NCBI RefSeq assembly: GCF_003589595.1
Contig: NW_020653715.1
Span: 1,117,747 to 1,181,746, forward strand
Direction: 5' to 3'
Origin: Hyposmocoma kahamanoa
Lineage: Eukaryota; Arthropoda; Insecta; Lepidoptera; Cosmopterigidae
DNA: 64,000 nt
The notes under the pieces were generated by a model. The model was not told the DNA's origin. It searched no databases and worked only from the letters and a program-made list of their open reading frames with translations. Each line of letters starts with the position of its first letter. The first letter of the stretch is position 1. Both the position numbers and the translations under genes were made by a program. Of this stretch, positions 1 through 9,054 are shown in pieces.

Positions 1-600
1 TTCATTGGGGTAAGCAATGACTGTCAATTGCCAATCTTTCTTTCTTTTGCTTCACTTACAATCCATTAATCTTTTTATACAAGCTCTCTTGTTCTTCTCG
101 CTGCGCACTCCAGTCTATTAAATAACATTTGAAAAATGTCCTCCACTCTTATATCATCAATATTGAATACCAAGTAAATATGTTTAGCATATCGTGCCTA
201 ATACTCGATACTACATATTCTACGGTAGCAGTTACACATCTCTACATTGCGAGCAACGTGTTATTTGCCGACCTTCGGAAGATATCAATTGTTCTGGAGG
301 CGCTCGCCCGTGGCTGTAGCCAGATGGCTATCGGCAAGATAGATGCGACGGAAATCACAGCGTAACGACGTACTAGGTACCTGTTGTTATACTTGACTGA
401 ACTCACACTTCGAATAGTCTATAGACCGAAGTGGTTTTACCTTCCGAATGAGGAAATTAAAAAAAAAAAATTACCATTTAGTCTACAGTTGGGATTGTAG
501 TGTGTATATTATATTACAGGGAATGTTTAGTTATACAATCGAAAGTTGCTGTAAGTATTTTAATAACACCGTTAGCTGGGTACATAAGAAAAATGTTACG
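1..600. other. Unassigned AT-rich sequence
   Basis: No repeat family or coding signal recognised. A 78-codon open frame at 129-365 has no familiar motif and probably arose by chance. An A-run lies near 459-470. Confidence 0.5.
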
Positions 601-603
601 TTC

Positions 604-672
604 TGAGGTTTTTTTCGATTGTTACACATAGGAAATGAAACTACGTTTTCGGATCTACATCGCATATATACA
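604..672 (+). repeat. Family D fold-back repeat, left-end fragment
   Basis: Contains the family D landmarks TCGATTGTTACACATAGGAA and ATGAAACTACGTTTTCGGAT. It corresponds to the outer left arm of the fold-back element described at 31629-31880. The inner part and right arm are missing or unrecognisable. A family C element follows about 40 bp downstream. Confidence 0.6.
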
Positions 673-712
673 CATGGGATTGGTTTCTTTGGGATCCGAA
701 ATTATAAAAAAA

Positions 713-988
713 ATCGACCTCAAAAGATCGTGGAATTACATCTATTTGGCAAATTTTATTAAAATCGGCTACCGGAAAGTGTGCAAAACCGGTTTCATCC
801 CCTAGTTTGCCACTCTTAGAGGTGGAATGTTTTCTTCAAATTTAAATGAGACCAGTACTGAGGTACCCTCTTTCCAACAAATAAAGAATCATCAAAATCG
901 GTTCACAAATACCGGAGTTATCGCGTAACATACATACAAAAACACATACAGTCGAATTGAGAACCTCCTCCTTTTTTTGAAGTCGGTT
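713..988 (-). mobile_element. Family C element (TIR AACCGACYTCAAAA), full-length copy
   Basis: Read on the minus strand, it begins AACCGACTTCAAAAAAAGGA and passes GAGGTTCTCAATTCGACTGT, GTTACGCGATAACTCCGGTA and GTGAACCGATTTTGATGATT. It ends ...CTTTTGAGGTCGATTT. The two ends form a terminal inverted repeat of about 14 bp (AACCGACTTCAAAA versus ATCGACCTCAAAAG). Runs of A flank both sides, so a short AAAAA target duplication is possible. It has no coding capacity. Its motifs resemble a repeat common in arthropod and especially lepidopteran genomes. I infer a small non-autonomous DNA element, but a truncated LINE end cannot be excluded. Confidence 0.7.
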
Positions 989-997
989 AAAAATAGA

Positions 998-1250
998 GAA
1001 TATAAGATTTTTCACAGATGGCGCTACGGCAAAAAAGTAGTTAAAAATAAAAAACAAGGATCTGCATGCAATAAAAAATTCGTAATGACCGCTAATTTGT
1101 CTCGTGGCTTAGTTTTAGCTTAGAGCCTGACACGGTTTGCTGGAAGACGTTGGTCCGAATCCAGCCGGATCGAAGGAATTTATCCTAAATGTTTGTATTA
1201 ATAATTATAACAAAGTAGTGGAGTGATTTTACAAAAAACAATTGAATGTC
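998..1250 (+). mobile_element. SINE E, diverged tRNA-derived copy with tail
   Basis: The head carries AGATGGCGCTACGG. A tRNA-like segment follows, with a degenerate A box (GTGGCTTAGTTTTAGCTTAG) and B box (GGTCCGAATCC). Next come GGATCGAAGGAATTT and the family tail GTATTAATAATTATAACAAA, then GTGGAGTGATTTTAC. The same order is seen in the better copies at 38720-39017 and 24421-24660. The mismatches in both boxes make this copy old. Confidence 0.7.
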
Positions 1251-1539
1251 ATGGTCGTCAAACATTCGTGACATTCAACAAAATTTAAAAATTACGGAAT
1301 TATAACTCATAAAATGATATTGTAGAGTTAAAATGCAATCGTCTGTGGTAACCTGGCGACATTTACCTATGACACTCACTTTAGTCATTTTTTATATTAT
1401 TTTTTGTGAATATTTAGTAGCAATGTCTCCTGCTAACGAAATGACAACATTGTGATATCAAAAGACTGTACCTACCATTGGAAAGTTTTTAGCGCGGTTG
1501 AATTAGGAAAAAAGAACCGTACCCAGCAGTAACATGTCT

Positions 1540-1774
1540 TTTTTTATAACATCAAGATACGGGACGAACTAGTCGTGCATCCGATAGCAAGCTACACGCC
1601 TGTCCTTAACAGTTACAGTGCCACTCAGAGCTTTAAATTGCAAAGATCTGAAGGGCACTACTACTGAGCCCGTCACCCTGAGACATAAGGTGACTAGACT
1701 CTTTAAAACTAGAATACAGTAATGCTGACGTTGCTGCTTGGCGGCAGAAATAGGTAAGGTGGCAGTATTGCCCT
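1540..1774 (-). mobile_element. Family A retroposon, interrupted copy (main part)
   Basis: The sense strand is minus; the A-rich 3' end is the T-run at 1540. Landmarks on the plus strand are TTTTTTTATAACATCAAG, CAGTGCCACTCAGAGCTTTA and TTGGCGGCAGAAATAGGTAA. The element breaks off at 1774, where a 399-bp MITE begins, and resumes at 2174 (CCTGGACGAACTCTTTC). This copy is therefore older than the MITE. Confidence 0.85.
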
Positions 1775-2173
1775 CATCGAGTATATAACCAGAAGTTTGC
1801 ACTGAAATATAGACAGGCCAACTACTGACCTGTGCGTATGTCTCCGTATATTCCAAAAAGTATTCCGTATTTATTGTAATAAAGATAACATCTCTAACCA
1901 TGCCGTGCTGTTCTATTCGGTGGTGTGGGAAAAATAGCAAAACATCTAATTACAAAACAAACGGAATCACATTTCATCGGTAATTAAATATTAAATATGT
2001 AATTTTCGTCCATTATAGCAAAGCTCAAGTTAACTGGTCGCATTGAAGTGAAACAGTTGACGACACCCGTCAATTGTTTCGAACTCGAGCTAGCCAATCG
2101 GAGCGCAGTTGTCACAGTAATGAGTTTTCAAAGAAATGACATTTCGTCTCTATTTCTGGTTATATACTCGATG
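1775..2173. mobile_element. 399-bp MITE with 20-bp perfect TIRs, nested in family A
   Basis: Both ends carry the perfect 20-bp terminal inverted repeat CATCGAGTATATAACCAGAA. The element splits a family A copy and is flanked by ATTGCCCT (1767-1774) and ACTGCCCT (2174-2181). That is an 8-bp target-site duplication with one mismatch. The interior has no recognisable transposase. An 8-bp duplication fits the hAT or P superfamilies, among others; the termini alone do not decide. I see no second copy in this window. Confidence 0.88.
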
Positions 2174-2206
2174 ACTGCCCTGGACGAACTCTTTCTAAAA
2201 ATTGTC
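2174..2206 (-). mobile_element. Family A retroposon, distal part of the interrupted copy
   Basis: CCTGGACGAACTCTTTC continues the family A sequence that stops at 1774. The remaining 5' end (AAGGAGCTCTACTGC) is not recognisable, so the copy is truncated or eroded here. Confidence 0.75.
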
Positions 2207-2638
2207 TAATGAGTTAATAATGATGAAATTCTGATATCGTGCTTTTATCAATATTATAACAATGTAATAATGTGAACAGCACTGCGTCAAAATTCGCGAA
2301 AATACTTAAACAATATTTGTCGATTATTCATGACTAAGTATCATAAGATTAATATTATTTTACAACACAATAAAGAGCTGAAAAGATTTATATTCTACGT
2401 CAATCGTCACGGCCTCGTCGAAGATTGTTTGGTTTGGTATTAATTGTGTTTGACTATAGCTGATAGGCTGATAATATCGATGTCAAGGCAGCATCCTGTT
2501 TTCCAAATAATGTAGGCATTAGATGAAATCTAGCCGCTTGGTTATATTTCTTTGTTAACAGCAATTTTTTTTGAAGCTCTAAAGTCGCTTCGGTTTTGAA
2601 TTTTACAGTTAATTTAAACTGGTCAATAATATACAACA

Positions 2639-2752
2639 GTAGGGCTTGCGCAACAGGGCGCGACTTGCTCGAGAGAGACATGGAGCGCGGAATCTCTATG
2701 CAAGAATGGCAGTATCTTGCGCATGTCGCGCCCTGCTGTGCTAGCCCTACAG
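2639..2752. mobile_element. Short (114 bp) inverted-repeat element
   Basis: The left end GTAGGGCTTGCGCAACAGGG and the reverse complement of the right end GTAGGGCTAGCACAGCAGGG match over about 26 bp, including the following CGCGAC. A further imperfect match lies inside (TTGCTCGAG... against ATGCGCAAG...). No convincing target duplication is visible. A miniature DNA element or solo palindrome is the likely origin. The open frame crossing it has no family motif. Confidence 0.6.
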
Positions 2753-2802
2753 CTCTTTATTTAAGTGTACCAGGAGACGAGACGATTAAAGCTGGTAACA
2801 GA

Positions 2803-3052
2803 TTGACTGCACGTTCGCAGTTAAAGCGTGAAGCCGTAATCAACTTTATGCAGTCGAAACCTCGACTGCATGAAGTTCATAATGAAATCGTTATCAATTT
2901 CATGCAGTCAAGATCTCGGATAACAACTTCACGCGTTAACTGCATGCAGCTGAAATCGACTTCACGCAACCGAGATCGACTGCATGCAGTTAATGCGTAA
3001 AGTCGTTATGAAGTTTATTACGTCACGCATTAACTGCGCACATGCAGTTAGT
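2803..3052. mobile_element. MITE-like element with internal palindromic repeats
   Basis: The left end reads ACTGCACGTTCGCAGTTAAA and the reverse complement of the right end reads AACTGCATGTGCGCAGTTAA, so the ends are imperfect inverted repeats of about 28 bp. The interior is packed with variants of TGCATGCAGTTAA and GACTGCATGAAGTT in both orientations (near 2850, 2870, 2903, 2938, 2978). The dense internal palindromes suggest a non-autonomous DNA transposon containing short subterminal repeats. No transposase is encoded. Confidence 0.6.
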
Positions 3053-3061
3053 TTGTTAGCG

Positions 3062-3250
3062 ACGTAAGTCGTGCACCTGGTGGTAAACTACACTGTTACT
3101 CATAACAGTTGTAATGTAACGTAAAATTGACGAATCCCAGGCAATCGTAGTTTCACCAGCATCCTTACACTTCACACATAGCGACAGAAATAGGTATAGC
3201 CGCAATATTTCCCTGGAACAACCCTCTCATAAGGAGGTTTACTGCTACTG
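3062..3250 (-). mobile_element. Family A retroposon, diverged copy
   Basis: Recognisable blocks are AAGTCGTGCACCTGGTGGTA, ACTCATAACAGTTG, TTTCACCAGCATCCTTACAC, GCGACAGAAATAGGTATAG and AAGGAGGTTTACTGCTACT. It is heavily mutated and lacks the central section, so it is among the oldest copies here. Confidence 0.7.
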
Positions 3251-3254
3251 GAGT

Positions 3255-4955
3255 ACTTCAGGTATGGCATATTAGAAGACGCGGCTGCAGAAAAACCACA
3301 GGAGTTCATAATCTTGAAGAGCAGTTCACCACGACTGCCACAGAAAACTTCCGATCAACTTCAGGGAACCAAGTGGCTATAATGATAGTCCCGCCCCAAT
3401 AGGAAATTGCGCAAATAGAACCAAGAAACAGTTCAGTAGAATCGATAAAAGTGAAATGGCAACACCAGGGGTAATGGAGGGGGCAATCAAGTGTTTGGAT
3501 ATAAAGGTCAAAATCTTTTGTTTTTAAATTAGAAATGTAAGCTGTTAATTATTTAAATTCCAGCTTTATTTTTACCAGTATATCTTTTGTACAGCATTGT
3601 AAGGGATGGAGGCAAATGTAAATACACCACTAATGGTAAACCGCCATCGAAACGAAAGTCTTTAAATTCCAAAATGAAGCCCCCATCAAAGAGGGAGGAT
3701 GTTAGCACCATGTAATAAGTACAGTTCAAATAGTCCGTAGTAAAAAGTGTTAGGCGCAACTCAACTGTCCGGCACGGGGCTATTATTGTCTTAATTCGGC
3801 GGACTGACCGCTGTGTAGCCATGGTCTAATGCAGGAGATTTAGCGGTGTGGGAAGAATAGACAGAGTCACACGAGTACAAATCCTGCTATGATGCTGGTA
3901 TACTTCTTTAGGTGAAATTCATTTGTTATTACACCAATTAGTCCCTATTTGTTAGTACCAAATATTCTTATGCGTTAAGTTAGTAGAAACAATTAGAACA
4001 ATAAATTAAATTACTATATTACATCTGTAAATGAGGGCAAAGAACTGAAGTGCCAAATACACAACACTACAGAGGGTTTTAAAGAGAATGAGTAATTTAA
4101 TTAGGCATTTAAAAATAATCTAAAATAAAAATAACATATGTTAATAAAAAAAGAAACGTTGGTATTTTACCATTGCGTGATTTTTAACATTCAAAGGCAA
4201 TGTTTGTGAAAACATCTGCATTCCCAAATTTGGAATTTAGGTCCTTTACCTCTGACCTACTGATGTATCAACTTGTTTATTTGTCACCTACTTCACTTAA
4301 GAGCTGTGTCTACTTATGTCACTGCGGCCTATTATGACCAGTGATATTAATTTGATCACTTTCCTACCAAAAATGTCTCGTACATTGTTTTACTAAGGGG
4401 AAATATTATTATTAATTTCAAAGTTACGTATACCTCTAAAGTTGCGAAAAAGTGTAAAGCCGTAATGAGTCTATCTGACGGACTATGGTCTAAATAATCT
4501 CTTTAGAAGAGACCGGTGCCTGGAAATGGGATGTATTATAATTTGATCCGCCACACAACGTACCATTTCTTTCCTGTATGTCTAACCCGGGCAACGGCGA
4601 GTACGTTACGCCAATTGGCAAATCCTTTGACCACGACAGCAAACATAATGTCTGTTATCGATGCGATGAGAAAAAGAAGCACGACAAGCTTTTTTGAACC
4701 CAATTTGGCTTTGCTCTCCAAATGACCCCGGAACTGGACTTCGTTTGCGACGTCGACTTCAAACCCTGCGTGTACCTGGAACTTTGGTACTATCACAAAT
4801 GAGGTTTTCTTAGCGGTGAACGCGCTGACTTGTGCCTGTTAAATAGGACAAGACTATGTGGGCTCCATTCAGAAACTTGCTCCAAAGAAGTCTTGATTTT
4901 GGACACAAGTTGTAGTTTGTTTATTTCTACTTACTGATCTGCATCACCGGTACTG
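3255..4955. other. Unassigned sequence
   Basis: No repeat family or gene recognised. Several short open frames (3553-3822 minus, 4536-4796 minus, 4516-4725 plus) overlap on opposite strands, have no domain motifs and lack splice context. Confidence 0.45.
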
Positions 4956-4959
4956 TCAC

Positions 4960-5255
4960 CTACATAGCAATGAATGTTACTATAGTACCAGCACGCCATG
5001 ATGGCCGTTTTGACGTTTGTCCGCTCATCAAGTTTTGTATTAATTCATAACTACGTTGAAGGAGCTAATAGATGTACGTTGTTGGTTTATGGATGTATAA
5101 TTGTACGACACAACTCGGCGTTTGGTGTTCAAAATTATTAAAAATGAAATCTGGTATGGTCGTCACTTATAGGATCGCTGTCCAGTACAACTGTCAAAAC
5201 GGCTATCATAGCGTGCCGGTACTGTAGTTAGTACCACATCACAAATATGCAGGGT
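4960..5255. repeat. Fold-back (long inverted-repeat) element
   Basis: The left arm (about 4968-5022) includes TAGTACCAGCACGCCATGAT and GGCCGTTTTGAC. The right arm (about 5192-5248) is its reverse complement with scattered mismatches (GTCAAAACGGCTATCATAGC, GTGCCGGTACTGTAGTTAG). The spacer is about 165 bp. Arm length is roughly 55 bp. No target duplication was identified and there is no coding capacity. A MITE is the most likely origin. Confidence 0.6.
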
Positions 5256-5259
5256 GAAC

Positions 5260-5870
5260 GGGGTTGTTGATAGCATAGATCTAGTCATTTCCAATTCTCC
5301 AGATGTCACACAGTTTTGCTCTCGTGACTTGAACCACACCCAAGGGCAAGTTCCTGAAGGGTTAAAGGCAACAATTACCAACAATCGCTAGTAGGGACAA
5401 TTAAGTACCTGGACGGCTTTTTACAGCGTTTTTAGTAAAATTACAGGCGCACCCGATCGGTAGACCGTGACGATTTGTCGCAACCCGTCGGCCAAGTTTT
5501 GATGAGGTTTTCGCTATTACCTTCGTACTATATAGACGCTTTTGGTTGTGAATATTGCCTGCTGTATTTATATTGTCTCAAGTTGCCTAATTGCGTCTGA
5601 TTACGTTCTCTACGTACCGGTAATAGAGTGTACTATTTAATCTCAGACAGTTTTAGCTTATTTAATTGTATTATTAGTATTAGAGATGTCAACGGAATAA
5701 GTTAAATAAGCATTTTAGAGGCAGCGTTGTTATTAAAGTGACAGTATGTAAAAATAAAATAGAGATAGAATTTTTGGAGCAGATATTTCAAGTGTGAATT
5801 TGAATTTGATGCAAAAAGGTATGTGTGACTAAGCCCGTGCAGGTTGGCCTCGACGTTGATTTCACTCCAT
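5260..5870. other. Unassigned AT-rich sequence
   Basis: No repeat family or coding signal recognised. Confidence 0.4.
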
Positions 5871-5874
5871 TTTT

Positions 5875-5941
5875 AACCGACTTCAAAAAAGGATGATGTT
5901 CTTAATACGACTGTATTTTTTTGTATGCATGTTACGCGATT
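5875..5941 (+). mobile_element. Family C element, left part, split by SINE B
   Basis: Starts AACCGACTTCAAAAAAGGAT and reaches GCATGTTACGCGAT, matching the first 70 bp of the copy at 713-988. The sequence resumes at 6179 (GTGAACCGATTTTGATGATT). Confidence 0.75.
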
Positions 5942-5956
5942 AGTTCTCATTTTTAA

Positions 5957-6178
5957 CTGCCTCCGTGGCCGAACGGTTACCATGCCGGACTGCCACGCAG
6001 AGGTCCCAGGTTCGATTCCCGGGCCGGGAGAAATGTTTGTATGGCCTACATTTATTTCTCTCGTGAGTTTGGGTGTAATTTGTGGTTGTCTATGTGTGTG
6101 TCCATGGCACCCGCGACACAGGGTTTCCCTAGTGCGGGGCTATGTTGAGTGTGTGCGTTATTTATTATTATTTATTAT
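5957..6178 (+). mobile_element. SINE B, tRNA-derived, full length
   Basis: Short non-coding retroposon with a tRNA-derived RNA polymerase III promoter. The A box TGGCCGAACGG fits the TRGYNNARNGG consensus, and the B box GGTTCGATTCC is a perfect consensus match. The body carries GTATGGCCTACATTTATTTC, GTGTGTGTCCATGGCACCCG and CTAGTGCGGGGCTATG. It ends in a (TTA)n/(TTTA)n tract. It interrupts a family C element. Nearly identical copies lie at 23240-23456 (minus), 47624-47849 and 61073-61284. The high similarity among them suggests recent activity. The (TTA)n 3' end is shared with the LINE at 21497-23040, which makes that LINE type a plausible but unproven partner. Confidence 0.9.
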
Positions 6179-6322
6179 TTGTGAACCGATTTTGATGATT
6201 CTTTTTTGTTAGAAAGAGGGTACACTAGTATTGGTCCTCCTTGGTAAATTTGAAGAAGATATTCCACTTGTAAGGGTGAACTAGGGGATGAAATAGGTTT
6301 CGCGTACTTTCCGGTATCTACC
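6179..6322 (+). mobile_element. Family C element, right part
   Basis: Continues the family C element after SINE B: GTGAACCGATTTTGATGATT, AGAAAGAGGGTACACTAGTA, AACTAGGGGATGAAATAGG, TACTTTCCGGTATCTACC. The terminal ...TTTTGAGGTCGG end is not recognisable, so the 3' end is eroded. Confidence 0.7.
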
Positions 6323-6324
6323 TT

Positions 6325-7770
6325 ATTTTTTTTATAAAAAACTTGTAATTTATCATTTAGATAAATAGGAACACTTTTGGGTGAAATCGGCATTGGGGTA
6401 AGTCGGCACGAATCCGGAAAATAACATTGTTCATCGCATTTAGCTTCTAAAACCTTTATTAAAAATTCACCTACATTAAAAAAAGTAATAAAGTTCTATA
6501 ATAAATGTTTTCATCCACCACATTAATACACGTCACAGTGCAAAAGAGGTGTAACTGCATAAACGTAAAAATGCAGTTTTGTTCCAACTTTAGTACATCG
6601 AAGTGTAGATAAAGCGCCGGAGACACTAGCACTTATTTACGAGCCCTACTTGGGCAACTATTTGCATTTGTAGAAGCCTTTTACATGCGAAAAGAATGTG
6701 CTTTTACCATTTGTGTTGTTGCCGTTTTGTTTAATCATTGTGAATGGAGGGAATAAAGATATCGAAGTTTGAAGTAGGCATAGTTAGTGAAAAAGTTTTC
6801 TTGTAGCTGTTATTTTTAGGTTTAAAATGTTAATTATTGAGTACACTTTGATTTCCGAAATTCGTACCGTGTAAGCTTGGTACAAGCTATATATACGTCA
6901 ATAGTGTTTTTATCATATTTTATCACATTATATCACATTAAAGTAGTAAAAATAATACAAACTACGTGCAACAAACTATGTTATGTAAAATTTAGTAAGT
7001 CTCATGTTTAACTTAGTAACAAGGAAAAGGCAAACAAAAGGTACTGCTTATTTCTAACAGAAATTTCTTCCTGCAGACCTAAATACAGGAGACAATAACT
7101 ACAATGACGCGTTTACGTGCAAAAATTATGAAATTAAATAAAACAATATGAAAAACATTAAATTATTAATACTATATAGTTAGATAAATACATATTTCGT
7201 ATTATAGTACGCCTTTAAATTGAATGGAACAGTCGATTATCTCCTTAACACTCATTTTGAAAATTCGTTTGTAGAATGTTTAATATTCTCTTTTAATAGT
7301 CTTATTACACCTAGGGTGATTTTTACTTTTACTACTTGTTATTATTGGTAGCATATTACAATTAAAGTTTATAAAACGACAAGAAAACCACAATGAAAAG
7401 TCTAATTAGAAAGCTAGTGTTGCCTCAAAGTCTAGGAATCTGGAGCGACGTCTATCTTCACTCAAGGACTCTTGACCGACAATGGCGGGTTGGGGCAGCC
7501 AATTAATGGGAATAGAAACAGGCAAAAATCTAGAACTACTCCAAAGGATATTGTTCCATACTTTAATAGATGTATGTAGAGGACTGTTGGAAATTATATT
7601 TAATGAAGCAAGGTGAGATTATTTTTATAAATTTATTGCTGATAATAATCTAAGAGCAGTTGGCACAGTAGATAGCGTGGAAAGAAAAGCCTTACTCATC
7701 TTTCACAAAGCGCACATTCTTCACTATCTTATAGGCATATGTCTAACTTTTCTACACATGAATACAATTA
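6325..7770. other. Unassigned AT-rich sequence
   Basis: No repeat family or coding signal recognised. Around 6910-6935 there is a short tandem ATTTTATCACATTATATCAC pattern. Confidence 0.4.
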
Positions 7771-7774
7771 CATA

Positions 7775-9049
7775 GGGCGCACTATAAGTTTCCGGAACTG
7801 GCCACTTACATAAACAATATTTAAAAAGTAATTACAACATTTGAAAATGGAACTCTTTGGCTGTAGAATACAGTTTGTTTCATCTGACTGTCACTTGCTT
7901 TTACATTGTGGCGTCTTTTTATAAATTGGTTGTCTACATCACCATGGATTTAACACGTGAAAATTTTCGTAATATGATTTTCTTGGGCTTTAAGTGTAAT
8001 GTAACAGCTCAGCGGAGCTTCGCTCGGCTTGAAACTGTTTTTGGCGGTGAAGCACCATGCAAGACGACTATTTATAGCTGGTTTGCAGAATTCAAACGCG
8101 GTTGTGTGAATCTCAGTAACGAATTTCGTGATGGTCGCCCGTCCACTGTTGTGAACAACAAAAACATCGATGCTGTGCGCCGCATGATCAAAACAGACAA
8201 GCATACACATACCGTGAGATTCGGGCATCTTTAGGCATAGGCATGAGTTAAATACAATCAATACTACACACACATTTGGGTGTGAAAAAGCTGTGCTCTC
8301 GGTGGATCCCACACAATTTGACTGAGTCTCAAAAAACGGATTGCGTCACTTGGTGCAATGCCATGCTTACCAGATTCAACGAAGTCAAATTTGGTGTGGG
8401 ATATAGTAACAGGTGAAGAAACATGGATTTATAATTACGATTCCAAATTAAAGCAGCAATCGAGCGATGGGTCTTTCGAGATGAGCCGAAACTAACCAAA
8501 GTGGCGCGCGTGAAAAGTGCCTCTAAGAGGATGATTGCTTCTTTTTTTAATAGATCTGCACACGTGGCTACTGTTGCTTAGGAGAATCGTTGTACCATTA
8601 ATACTGATTGGTACACGATCATTTGTTTGCCGGAAGTAATTGACAAACTCCGTAAAAATAACCGTAAACGCAGTATCATCTTGCACCACGATAATGTCAG
8701 TGCTCACACGGCCAGACAGACAAATGAATTTTTGAAGGCGAACAACGTTGACCTTATGAGCCATCCCGCGTATAGTCCCGACCTGGCACCTTGTGACTTT
8801 TATTTATTTCCAAAAATTAAGAACCAGTTACGCAGTCAACGATTTTCATCACCTGAAGAGGCTGTCGAAGAGTATGAAAAATGTGTTTCAGGAATTGTCA
8901 CGGAGGGTAAATGTTTTCAAAATTAGTTCATTCGTATGAAAAAGTGTATTAACGTTATCGGAGAATATTTTGAGAAACAATAAATTCATTTCTGACCATT
9001 TATAGTATTTTTTCTTATTCATTCGGGAAAGTTATAGTATAACCCCACG
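7775..9049 (+). mobile_element. Mariner (Tc1/mariner superfamily) transposon, inactive
   Basis: Full-length but dead element of about 1.27 kb, the usual mariner size. The left end has ACTATAAGTTTCCGGAACTG near 7781. The reverse complement of the right end has ACTATAACTTTCCCGAATG near 9039. These form imperfect terminal inverted repeats. TA dinucleotides lie just outside (7773-7774 and 9050-9051), as expected for the TA target of this superfamily, although an indel in one arm makes the outermost bases uncertain. The interior encodes the transposase relic at 7944-8926. Confidence 0.88.
7944..8926 (+). pseudogene. Mariner DD34D transposase pseudogene
   Basis: A mariner transposase would bind the element ends and catalyse cut-and-paste transposition in the nucleus. 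The start is the ATG at 7944 (MDLTRENFRNM). The N-terminal helix-turn-helix region runs to about residue 97 and includes TTIYSWFAEFKRG and FRDGRPST. The frame breaks near 8234. The middle is recognisable through different frames (LGVKKLCSRWIPHNLT, VTGEETWIYNYD, SKRMIASFF) and contains stops, for example after YSNR and after ATVA. The C-terminal part at 8627-8926 reads HHDNVSAHTARQ and SPDLAPCDFYLFPKIKNQL, with exactly 34 residues between the second and third catalytic aspartates (DD34D). The first catalytic aspartate, normally in TGDETW, appears as E (TGEETW). Frameshifts, stops and the D-to-E change make it non-functional. The first part is intact enough to show the insertion is not ancient. 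Confidence 0.9.
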
Positions 9050-9054
9050 TAATT

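Noticed and set aside
1569..1940. 123-codon minus-strand open frame
   Set aside because: It runs across the junction of a family A retroposon and an inserted MITE, so it cannot be an ancestral gene.
2803..3052. CRISPR-like array
   Set aside because: The repeated motifs occur in both orientations with irregular spacing and the context is eukaryotic.
5957..6030. Possible tRNA gene
   Set aside because: The A and B boxes are good, but the sequence continues into a 150-bp repeated body with a (TTA)n tail and recurs several times, which defines a SINE.
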